Below the pieces are notes generated by a model that saw nothing but the letters and a program-made list of their open reading frames with translations, had not been told where the DNA came from and did no database searches. 25,888 nt of DNA, taken from positions 1 through 25,888 of the IMG/VR virus record IMGVR_UViG_3300032118_000052; one strand, given 5' to 3'. Of the stretch, positions 13,289 through 18,960 are shown one piece after another (the first letter of the stretch is position 1; every line of letters begins with the position of its first letter). The DNA is from a virus. Both the position numbers and the translations under genes were made by a program.

Positions 13289-14249
13289 GCGGCAGGTGAT
13301 TGAACGCGTTACGGGCATTGTCCATCGACAATCGCTTGTCTACCGCGATGTAGTATTGGTTGGTCGTCTGCATGGATGCGTGCCCGAGGATGGACTGGGC
13401 GTGGGGCATCGGGACCCGCTGCTCGGCCAAATGCGTGCCGGCATTCTTCCTCAGCGTGTGGAAGGTGCCGGCTTTTATTTTGGCCGCATCGCGAATCCGG
13501 TGAAACTCACGCCAGAAATTGCAGTAGGGATAGTTGCGGATCCGCTCGGGCAGCGGCCAGGGCTGGGCCAGGCGAAGCTCGTACGTCACTCGCTTCAGGA
13601 AGGGATACAACCAGCCCGCGTGAACCCGCAGCCGCCAGAAAAAATTGACCAGGTCCTCGGACATCGGGACATCCCGATCCGAGCCGCCCTTGGTGCCCCA
13701 CTGCCACCAGCCCGATGCCCGGTCGTCATCGCGGTACTGGATGCGCAGGATTTCGGCGGCCAGATCGATGTCATGGTCCCATCGCAGATTCCAGATCTCG
13801 CCTTCCCGCAGACCGTGTAGGCCGACCAGGAAGAATCCGGTCCACCGCAGCCGCATCAAGGGGTCCTGGAAACCGGCCCCATCCACCGCATCGAGCATCG
13901 CGTGCAGATCGCTCGGCGAGTACACCTGCACCAGCCGCCGGTCCGGCTTCATCCGCTTGACCCCGGTGAATGGATTCACCGTTCCGGCATACTCCGGCTG
14001 CTCGCCGAGCCAGCGATAGACCTGGCTGACCGCCGCGCAGTAACTGTGCACCGAAGTCACCGGGTGCCCGTGGGCCTCCCGGCACTTGGCATGATCTCGG
14101 AGCCAGACCTGGAACTTCGCCGCCCCAGCCCCGGGGTACTCGCCGCAGAACGCCATCCATTTCTTCCAGGCGCTGCGGCACTTGTGCTTCGTCGCCCCTT
14201 TCACGGGCGACCACGATTCGAACTCTCGAAACGATTCAGGTAACGTCAT
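13248..14249 (-). CDS. int: Tyrosine recombinase (phage integrase)
   Basis: A 333-aa protein with a near-perfect AAAGGAGG before the ATG. Residues about 10-90 are the SAM-like core-binding domain. The catalytic domain has Arg148 (HGLREGEIWNLRW), Lys187 (GTKGG), His264-x-x-Arg267 (FHTLRKNAG), His290 (ILGHASMQTT) and the Tyr nucleophile at 299 or 300 (NQYY), so all active residues are present. It would integrate the phage at a tRNA-Met(CAU) gene. The last 12 residues (GPVGFEPTTKGL) are encoded by the tRNA 3' half, and the TGA stop is the complement of bases in the anticodon loop. No excisionase gene is recognised nearby. Confidence 0.95.
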   Translation of the reverse strand: MTLPESFREFESWSPVKGATKHKCRSAWKKWMAFCGEYPGAGAAKFQVWLRDHAKCREAHGHPVTSVHSYCAAVSQVYRWLGEQPEYAGTVNPFTGVKRMKPDRRLVQVYSPSDLHAMLDAVDGAGFQDPLMRLRWTGFFLVGLHGLREGEIWNLRWDHDIDLAAEILRIQYRDDDRASGWWQWGTKGGSDRDVPMSEDLVNFFWRLRVHAGWLYPFLKRVTYELRLAQPWPLPERIRNYPYCNFWREFHRIRDAAKIKAGTFHTLRKNAGTHLAEQRVPMPHAQSILGHASMQTTNQYYIAVDKRLSMDNARNAFNHLPLGPVGFEPTTKGL

Positions 14250-14448
14250 AGAGGTCCTCCTTTCATCGAGAGCAGCTGCAAGCCATCTCGCAGACTACCC
14301 CGGAGTCCCCGTCAACGCTACCGTTGAGTTACAGAGATATGAACTTGTCAAAGATCATCCTTGATCCTATCGCCGACCGGCGAACCGGGGGGCCGCGCCT
14401 TTGGCGCCATGGCCGCCATACCGTTCATTCGCTCGATCTGCAAAGTCA

Positions 14449-14853
14449 TCACTCGCCGGGTGGCGAGATCATTTCACATGTACCCAGCTTTGTTTGTCCC
14501 TGATCCGGCAGATTTGAGAGCAATGATTTCCGCTCAACGATCACCTCGCATTTGCCCTCGCCCGCCTCCATGATGACGACCTGATTGCCCGCAGCCTCCT
14601 CCCGCTCGATCAGGGCCTTCAGGACCGCCTGGTCGCGGTCTGCCGCCACCTGCTGCCGGAATCGCCGGACCGCCGTCCGCTCCGTCATCCACGCCGGCAA
14701 CTGCACGATCCCGCCCCGGCCAATCACCATCCGCCGCTCGTACCCGTGACTCGTCATCACGATCAGCAGCGAGTGCCCGCCGGTCCGGTCGTACTGGCCC
14801 TTCAATGCCCGCTCCAGGGCCTCGATCGCGTCGAAAACTTCCGTGTTGACCAT
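14449..14853 (-). CDS. Hypothetical protein, 134 aa
   Basis: It starts MVNTEVFDAIEALERALKGQ after GGCGGAG. The first 60 residues are mixed alpha/beta (HSLLIVMTSHGYERRMVIGRGGIVQLPAW), then comes a charged helical part (ERTAVRRFRQQVAADRDQAVLKALIEREEAAG), a beta hairpin (NQVVIMEAGEGKCEVIVERKS) and a loose tail. No motif is recognised. It is the last small gene before the integrase, with about 200 bases between them in which I see no gene and no clear promoter. Confidence 0.7.
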   Translation of the reverse strand: MVNTEVFDAIEALERALKGQYDRTGGHSLLIVMTSHGYERRMVIGRGGIVQLPAWMTERTAVRRFRQQVAADRDQAVLKALIEREEAAGNQVVIMEAGEGKCEVIVERKSLLSNLPDQGQTKLGTCEMISPPGE

Positions 14854-14868
14854 GACGGCTCCGCCTTG

Positions 14869-14902
14869 GATTTACCATTTACGAGTTACGATTTACGATT
14901 GA
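14869..14902. repeat. Type A repeat
   Basis: It occupies the space between the acidic protein gene and the 134-aa gene. Confidence 0.8.
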
Positions 14903-14913
14903 CCGCACCACGG

Positions 14914-15087
14914 TCACTCATCATCATCATCATCGATCTCGGCATCATCCTCATCCCCGTCTTCGTCCTCCTCATCCTCATCCGGCTCGGGGTCCAGCTC
15001 TATCGCGTCATCCTCCATCGGCTGACCCATCCGATCATTATCATCGAATCCGCTGCCGTCGAATCTCGGTAAACCCGTGCGTGTCAT
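14914..15087 (-). CDS. Hyperacidic small protein, 57 aa
   Basis: It starts MTRTGLPRFDGSGFDDNDRM at the ATG at 15085-15087, with TGAGGAC in front. The C-terminal 30 residues are almost entirely Asp/Glu (DPEPDEDEEDEDGDEDDAEI, then DDDDDE). Such charge suggests a flexible tail that could mimic DNA or bind basic proteins. Several phage anti-restriction proteins are acidic, but none has this plain poly-acid form, so the role is open. The first residues and leader resemble those of the 74-aa gene at 15360-15584 (M-[TA]-R...GS..DD.DR), which hints at a duplication. Confidence 0.65.
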   Translation of the reverse strand: MTRTGLPRFDGSGFDDNDRMGQPMEDDAIELDPEPDEDEEDEDGDEDDAEIDDDDDE

Positions 15088-15104
15088 GTCAGTCCTCACT
15101 CAAC

Positions 15105-15140
15105 TCAAATCGTAATTCGTCAATCGTACTTCGTACATCA
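15105..15140. repeat. Type A variant repeat
   Basis: Units of the ATTCGTA/ACTTCGTAC kind lie between the 73-bp repeat and the hyperacidic gene. Confidence 0.7.
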
Positions 15141-15143
15141 AGA

Positions 15144-15216
15144 CGGGCCTCGGCTTGGGGCCTCCTTGCCCCGCGCCGCAAGCCCACGATCAGGAAAGCA
15201 TCCCTGTACCAGCGAA
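15144..15216. repeat. 73-bp perfect direct repeat, copy 1
   Basis: It is identical to 15621-15693. It contains a short GC hairpin (GGGGC/GCCCC) whose loop, on the minus strand, holds AAGGAG. It covers the 3' end of the 57-aa ORF at 15190. Confidence 0.95.
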
Positions 15217-15363
15217 ATCCCCGTTCTCAACATAGTCCTCGTCCACATCGTCATGATGATCTTGTTCCCATCCCGGATCTGGGTCGTCGAAGTCCAGGTC
15301 TACCGCCGATCCCTCGGCATCCTTGAGGATAGGCTCGATTATGACTTCTGCCAGGGACTTCAT
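15190..15363 (-). CDS. Small acidic protein, 57 aa
   Basis: It starts MKSLAEVIIEPILKDAEGSA. The ATG (15361-15363) overlaps the stop of the preceding 74-aa gene as ATGA. The middle is acidic (VDLDFDDPDPGWEQDHHDDVDEDYVE). The last eight residues (FAGTGMLS) come from the 73-bp direct repeat. The family is not recognised. It is coupled to its neighbour and is the second strongly acidic small protein in this cluster. Confidence 0.6.
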   Translation of the reverse strand: MKSLAEVIIEPILKDAEGSAVDLDFDDPDPGWEQDHHDDVDEDYVENGDFAGTGMLS

Positions 15364-15584
15364 CGGGTCGCCCCCCTCTGAGTCGCGGCCGGCAGCGAAG
15401 TCCGCCTGTATCGAACCTCGATACCCAGCCTCCGGAGTTCCTTCTGCGCGTTGGCCGCCCGCTCGAAGTCGCCGCACTCGCGGGCCCGCTCAAGAATGAA
15501 GAACCACGCTACCGGGCTTTCCTTGTAGTCAATTTTAACCGGCCGGTCACCGTCATCGATCTTCGATCCATCCCTTCGTGCCAT
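15360..15584 (-). CDS. Small helical phage protein, 74 aa
   Basis: It starts MARRDGSKIDDGDRPVKIDY with TGAGGAC before the ATG. The central segment SPVAWFFILERARECGDFERAANAQKELRRLGIEVRYRR reads as a helical hairpin followed by a basic strand. I recall similar short proteins in GC-rich phages and planctomycete genomes, but with no function. It is followed by an overlapping acidic ORF. Confidence 0.7.
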   Translation of the reverse strand: MARRDGSKIDDGDRPVKIDYKESPVAWFFILERARECGDFERAANAQKELRRLGIEVRYRRTSLPAATQRGATR

Positions 15585-15620
15585 GTGCGGTCCTCAGTCA
15601 ACCTGAAATCATAAATCACC

Positions 15621-15693
15621 CGGGCCTCGGCTTGGGGCCTCCTTGCCCCGCGCCGCAAGCCCACGATCAGGAAAGCATCCCTGTACCAGCGAA
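15621..15693. repeat. 73-bp perfect direct repeat, copy 2
   Basis: It lies 477 bases from copy 1, upstream of the 74-aa gene. Confidence 0.95.
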
Positions 15694-15804
15694 TGATTGC
15701 GATGGCGTGCCGCCGGATGTGACCCTCCTTGCCGGCGGCCGCCGGCCGGCGGCTCCATCCGCCGCCCTGGAATCTGAAATTCGAGATCGACGATGTATGG
15801 AAAA

Positions 15805-15852
15805 CGGACTGCGCCGAAGACGGGGTAGCGGGTCGCGAGTCGGCGCAGTCCG
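15805..15852. other. 13-bp perfect stem-loop
   Basis: CGGACTGCGCCGA (15805-15817) pairs with TCGGCGCAGTCCG (15840-15852) around a 22-base loop. No T-run follows on either strand, so it is not a simple terminator. It is a candidate for a structured RNA or a protein-binding site. Confidence 0.6.
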
Positions 15853-16073
15853 ACGGTATTCTGGGGCAGGCGGCGTTTTGAAATGCCATGGATGGTATCT
15901 CTTTTTGCCTGTGACTGCCCCATTTTCGAATGTGGGCCGCGCGATGGAGAACGAAGAGGCAGGTACGCGCGGCCCGCGTGGTGTTGCATGCCGGCCCCGG
16001 TCAGTGATGGCACTGGGGCACAGATCGTCACGATTCCGAAAAGCGGATATCGCGCCGAGGCCGGCGACGGTCT

Positions 16074-16131
16074 TCGATTGTCGATTTACGATTGACGATT
16101 TACGATTCAACTTCGGGCCCTTCGTGGTTCA
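16074..16131. repeat. Type A repeat with partial type B
   Basis: Type A covers 16074-16110 and a short type B piece 16119-16131, just downstream of the 110-aa gene. Confidence 0.75.
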
Positions 16132-16137
16132 ATCCGG

Positions 16138-16470
16138 TCAGTTCGGGTTCGCGATCTCCCGCTTGATCCAATCTAAAAACGTCTCGATCTGCATGCCGAG
16201 CGTGACGGCCTTCGACCCGGCCGGAGGGTCATTGCCTGCCGCCGGCGGCGGAATGGCCACGCTGGGCGAGATCAAACCCATCACCGCGGCATCGACCTCC
16301 GGCTTGTGCCTCGCCCGGAACAACCCGATCTGGCCCGCCGTCAACATCATAGCAGCCTCCAAACTGGCATCCCAGCCCTGTCGCCTCGCCTCGACGAGCC
16401 AGGCGTACACGGCCTCCTGCAGGTCCCGCAGGGTCAGATCGCAGATGACGATACTCGATGGATCAGCCAT
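16138..16470 (-). CDS. Hypothetical protein, 110 aa
   Basis: It starts MADPSSIVICDLTLRDLQEA at the ATG at 16468-16470, preceded by CCGGAGATCATC. The open frame extends nine codons further, into repeat DNA. It is mostly helical (RDLQEAVYAWLVEARRQGWDASLEAAMMLTAGQIGLFRARH), with a Pro/Ala loop and a C-terminal helix (AVTLGMQIETFLDWIKREIA). No Cys or catalytic motif is seen. It is the first of the small leftward genes before the integrase. Confidence 0.7.
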   Translation of the reverse strand: MADPSSIVICDLTLRDLQEAVYAWLVEARRQGWDASLEAAMMLTAGQIGLFRARHKPEVDAAVMGLISPSVAIPPPAAGNDPPAGSKAVTLGMQIETFLDWIKREIANPN

Positions 16471-16483
16471 GATGATCTCCGGT

Positions 16484-16513
16484 TTGTCATTTACCATTTA
16501 CGATTTACGATTC
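16484..16513. repeat. Type A repeat
   Basis: It lies across the stop of the Cys-rich ORF and upstream of the 110-aa gene. Confidence 0.7.
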
Positions 16514-16717
16514 CGCCGGCGGCAACTGGTCCAGCTCCCGGCGGAACTCCTCACACCGGCCGCAACCCACGGGACAGCGGCCGTCCACCCACAACACACA
16601 GGGCCCGTCGCCGGGCACCGGCACCGCCATCATCCGCGTCTCGGCGCCGCCCCAGACATCCAGGTCTTCGCCGCTCCGCGGCGATCCGCGATCCGTGATT
16701 TGCGACTGCTGATTCAC
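16505..16717 (-). CDS. Small Cys-rich protein
   Basis: The C-terminal 42 residues (MMAVPVPGDGPCVLWVDGRC, then PVGCGRCEEFRRELDQLPPA) look genuine, with four Cys spaced C-x8-C-x3-C-x2-C that could bind a metal. The start is uncertain. A GTG at 16715-16717 preceded by AAGGG lies in a type B repeat, as for the adenine methylase, and gives 70 residues. The ATG at 16633 gives 42 residues but has little ribosome signal. The family is not recognised. Confidence 0.45.
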   Translation of the reverse strand: MNQQSQITDRGSPRSGEDLDVWGGAETRMMAVPVPGDGPCVLWVDGRCPVGCGRCEEFRRELDQLPPAES

Positions 16718-16745
16718 TTCGTGCCCTTCGTGCTCTTCGTGGTTA
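16688..16745. repeat. Type A-like and type B repeats
   Basis: They are adjacent, at the 5' end of the Cys-rich ORF and just upstream of the plus-strand promoter. Confidence 0.75.
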
Positions 16746-16778
16746 AAGGTCCGCTCTGTGAATTTGGGCAATTTACTA

Positions 16779-16806
16779 TTGACATTTCCGAACGCCACGC
16801 TATACT
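16779..16806 (+). promoter_or_regulatory. Sigma70-like promoter
   Basis: TTGACA (16779-16784), a 16-base spacer, then TATACT (16801-16806). It points right, toward the only plus-strand genes of the window. About 330 bases separate it from the first clear start codon. Confidence 0.6.
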
Positions 16807-17137
16807 GTACCGCTATCGCGAACGGACTCACCGTTACACCCGGCGGCCCGAATCAACTCGGCTCCTCGCAGGGGCAAGGAGGCAATCCCATCAGCACAAC
16901 TCGTTCGGCCTTCGCGGCGTCTCGTACACGCCTCAAGGGCTGCTCTTCGCCAGGCTCCTCCGAGCCATCCACGGCGATGCTCTGCCGGGACCATCCTTGA
17001 TGCTCAACCATCCATTGCGTGTGAGAGTACAGCCTCATGGAGGAGATGTCAAGGGGAAAACTCAAGAAAACCGCAATTTTTCTCGCGGCCAGAGTGACGG
17101 AATTAAGTAATTGCTAAATTGATAAAGGGTTATGAAA
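16807..17137. other. Leader region, no confident gene
   Basis: A minus-strand frame (16853-17038, MRLYSHTQWMVEHQGWSRQS...) and plus-strand frames are open, but none has a ribosome site or recognisable composition. The last 50 bases are AT-rich, unlike the surroundings. Confidence 0.45.
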
Positions 17138-17593
17138 ATGCTCGGCATGGCTATTGAGGGTGGAAAAACCGCCGGCTGGCCTATCCCGCCGGACGTCAAA
17201 GAGGACTTCACTACCTTTTGTAAGGATGTTGGGACCCTGGCGAAAGATGATTGCGCTGGGGCGTTGTTCGTATGGCAATACCTCCCGGCGCAGATCAGGG
17301 AGTGGGCGAAACTCGGAGCCAAGGGCATCAAACCGGTGGATGGGAACTTCTGGGCGCATTTTGGGGCTGGCATGGGAGCATACATCCAGCGGGGGTTCCT
17401 CGATTTTCTGACTGGAAGCACCTTGGAAGCGGATCACATCAGGCGGGGAATCGATCCGGGGGCGAAGGCCGACCAGATCGCGAGCCGTGCTTCATCACCC
17501 ACGGAAGGGGCGGCGTCGATGATCGACCGAGCCGCAACTGATTCAGCATCGCCCGCCGAAAAGCAGGTTCGTAAAAGAGTAACTCGTCGATGA
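17138..17593 (+). CDS. Hypothetical protein, 151 aa, plus-strand island
   Basis: I take the ATG at 17138 (MLGMAIEGGKTAGWPIPPDV) because AAAGGG lies 8 bases before it. The ATG at 17132 is too close to that site. Residues 15-115 are mixed helix with aromatic residues (VWQYLPAQIREWAKLGAKG, NFWAHFGAGMGAYIQRGFLDFL). The C-terminus is polar and basic (KQVRKRVTRR). No family is recognised. The gene runs against the direction of almost all others, behind its own promoter, as expected of a prophage-expressed cargo gene. A lysogenic role is inferred only from position. Confidence 0.6.
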   Translation: MLGMAIEGGKTAGWPIPPDVKEDFTTFCKDVGTLAKDDCAGALFVWQYLPAQIREWAKLGAKGIKPVDGNFWAHFGAGMGAYIQRGFLDFLTGSTLEADHIRRGIDPGAKADQIASRASSPTEGAASMIDRAATDSASPAEKQVRKRVTRR

Positions 17594-17734
17594 TCTGAAG
17601 ACAGGTGAAGTCGATTGTCGAGGGTCCGCTGCGATGGTCGCTCGCTACCATAAGGCTCTCCAGCACATTGTCAGTCAAGATGCCCCCAACCACTGCCGAG
17701 CAGAATAGTGCCGTGGGATGTGGATGTCAACACT

Positions 17735-17770
17735 TTTTAACCACAGAGGGCACGGAGGCCGCAGAGAAAA
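17735..17770. repeat. Third dispersed-type repeat (ACCACAGAGGGCACGGAGG-like)
   Basis: A 9-bp-period element different from types A and B sits directly upstream of the lipoprotein Shine-Dalgarno. Confidence 0.6.
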
Positions 17771-17779
17771 GGAGATCGT

Positions 17780-18004
17780 ATGAGAAAGGCGAGTATCGCG
17801 ATTCTGGTGTGCCTGGGCGTTGCGGCCGTGCTTCTGCCCGGCTGCACGACGGCGGGTCCGTACGTCACGAACGTGGCCTATGACGGCCAGGGGAACCTGC
17901 TGGTGACGAAGAACACGGTGGTCTTCAACGGGTTCTTCGGCACGGTGGGCAACGGCGATAAGGAAACCACCGTGACTATCAAGGCCCCCGTCATCCAGAA
18001 GTGA
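17780..18004 (+). CDS. Short phage-type lipoprotein, 74 aa
   Basis: AAAGGAG precedes the ATG. The signal MRKASIAILVCLGVAAVLLP ends in the lipobox LPGC with Cys22 as lipid site. The mature part (TTAGPYVTNVAYDGQGNLLV, then TKNTVVFNGFFGTVGNGDKE) has the G-x-YVTN-I/V-x-x-D-G-x-G-x-L pattern I recall from short lipoproteins encoded near lysis genes of other phages. Their function is unknown. An envelope location, perhaps in superinfection exclusion or lysis, is plausible. In the same frame after the TGA stop, a membrane-helix-like stretch continues to 18117. Confidence 0.8.
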   Translation: MRKASIAILVCLGVAAVLLPGCTTAGPYVTNVAYDGQGNLLVTKNTVVFNGFFGTVGNGDKETTVTIKAPVIQK

Positions 18005-18189
18005 CAGACCGAAGATCGCGAGGAGCCGCCGAGACGCCCTGCCGGGATAATTCTGGCCTTCGGCAATCTCATCCTAATGGCCATCTGCGGGTTGGGCTGG
18101 TGGACCCTGCCGGGATAAGAATAAGGGCCGGGCGCACGGGCCCGTCCCCACAGGAGAAACGACGCACGCGGGCCATCGTTTCCCGGGTT

Positions 18190-18214
18190 TTCACCTTTTC
18201 AGTGAAAGGGTGAA
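18190..18214. terminator. Probable terminator between convergent genes
   Basis: TTCACCTTTTCA and TGAAAGGGTGAA form a near-perfect 12-bp palindrome around one base, followed rightward by TTTCTT. It lies between the plus-strand lipoprotein and the leftward holin-like gene and may stop both. Confidence 0.65.
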
Positions 18215-18257
18215 TTTCTTGAAAACAGCGTCATTCCTCGCCGCCGAGCCTCCGCGA

Positions 18258-18464
18258 TCATTTGAGGGCCAGGGTCAATAGCAGGCCGGCGAGGAAGGTG
18301 AGGAGACTGATCACGGTCGTCGCCCACAGGGGCAGGCGGTTGCGGATCGTATTGATGGCGGTCCACTGCTGCTCGTCGATGTCGTGCAAAGCCTTATCCT
18401 TTTCCTGCAGGCCCTTGATGGCCTCCTCATGCCGGGCCCCGATGATGCATTCGCCATTCGACAT
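18258..18464 (-). CDS. Holin-like or XhlA-like small membrane protein
   Basis: A 68-aa protein with AGGGAG before the ATG. The first 40 residues are a charged helix (ARHEEAIKGLQEKDKALHDIDEQQWTAINTIRNRL). The last 24 form one transmembrane helix (PLWATTVISLLTFLAGLLLTLALK). This layout fits XhlA-type haemolysin/holin-associated proteins that act with a holin or endolysin at the inner membrane. It is the last gene of the tail operon, a usual place for lysis genes. No endolysin is visible. A different membrane role is possible. Confidence 0.6.
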   Translation of the reverse strand: MSNGECIIGARHEEAIKGLQEKDKALHDIDEQQWTAINTIRNRLPLWATTVISLLTFLAGLLLTLALK

Positions 18465-18477
18465 CGCCTATCTCCCT

Positions 18478-18510
18478 TCATTCACAATCATCAATCATCA
18501 ATCGTACATC
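18478..18510. repeat. Type A variant repeat
   Basis: ATCATCA/ATCGTAC units lie upstream of the holin-like gene. Confidence 0.65.
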
Positions 18511-18516
18511 GCCCCG

Positions 18517-18945
18517 TCACTGCGGCTCGGCCATGATCTGCATGGCCACGTCATAATTCTTCCCGTCTTCCAGTGCGATCCCGCTGCCCGAGTTCAGAGG
18601 CTGGGTATCGATCAACGGGCCCGCCGTGCCGCTGATCACAGTGGTCAGGAACATCGTCTTGGCCAGATTCCAGTTGCCGCCGTCGGCCGTGAACGTCACT
18701 TCGTCCGTGGTCAGCGTCCGGCCGTTCGTGCCGCCGGCTGCACTGATCATGCCGGTCGAGCTGCTCGGGATCGGTTGCCGGGCGTAGCCGTTGCCCGTGA
18801 GCTCCGTCAGAGCGGTCAGGCTCGCGTTGTCGGCGATCTCGGTCTCGATATCCTCCGCCCAGCCGATGTAGTAGTTCGCCGGCTTGGTCTGCAGTCCGTT
18901 AGCCAGCTCGAAAAAGTGCTGGATGCCTTCTGTCTTGATACTCAT
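18517..18945 (-). CDS. Tail-associated structural protein
   Basis: A 142-aa protein. The ATG at 18943-18945 follows GGGAATTGTAT. A TTG two codons upstream is less likely. The text YYIGWAEDIETEIADNASL, ELTGNGYARQPI, TFTADGGNWNLAKTMFLTTV and GKNYDVAMQIMAEP resembles a family of small beta-rich phage tail-fibre or neck proteins. It shares the LxGYxR...FT...W pattern with the 125-aa protein at 24303-24680, so the two may be distant paralogues. It lies downstream of the large tail-tip gene. Confidence 0.65.
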   Translation of the reverse strand: MSIKTEGIQHFFELANGLQTKPANYYIGWAEDIETEIADNASLTALTELTGNGYARQPIPSSSTGMISAAGGTNGRTLTTDEVTFTADGGNWNLAKTMFLTTVISGTAGPLIDTQPLNSGSGIALEDGKNYDVAMQIMAEPQ

Positions 18946-18960
18946 ATACAATTCCCTTTT

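Larger units (their letters stand above)
15585..16137. other. Gene-poor stretch with strong secondary structure
   Basis: No convincing gene is seen. Minus frames at 15609-16031, 15667-16110 and 15509-15889 are all open, and none has a clear ribosome site or protein-like composition throughout. The stretch holds copy 2 of the 73-bp repeat, a GC palindrome cluster (15731-15753), a 13-bp stem-loop (15805-15852) and type A repeat DNA (16074-16110). Confidence 0.5.

Noticed and set aside
14280-14350. tRNA-like D-arm (ACTCAACGGTA) on the minus strand upstream of int
   Set aside because: No T-arm or matching acceptor stem follows and the D-stem has a mismatch, so a tRNA gene cannot be supported.
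12869-16806. Shared CGCCACGCTATAC at 12869 and in the plus-strand promoter (16794)
   Set aside because: A 13-base match is expected by chance several times in a window of this size, and only one site has a -35 box.
15578-17110. 510-codon open frame on the plus strand
   Set aside because: It runs antisense to several small genes and through type A and type B repeats, has no ribosome site, and its composition is that of a shadow frame in GC-rich DNA.
17439-17693. 84-codon minus-strand frame under the plus-strand 151-aa gene
   Set aside because: It has no ribosome site, and its start lies in a region better explained by the plus-strand gene with a good Shine-Dalgarno.
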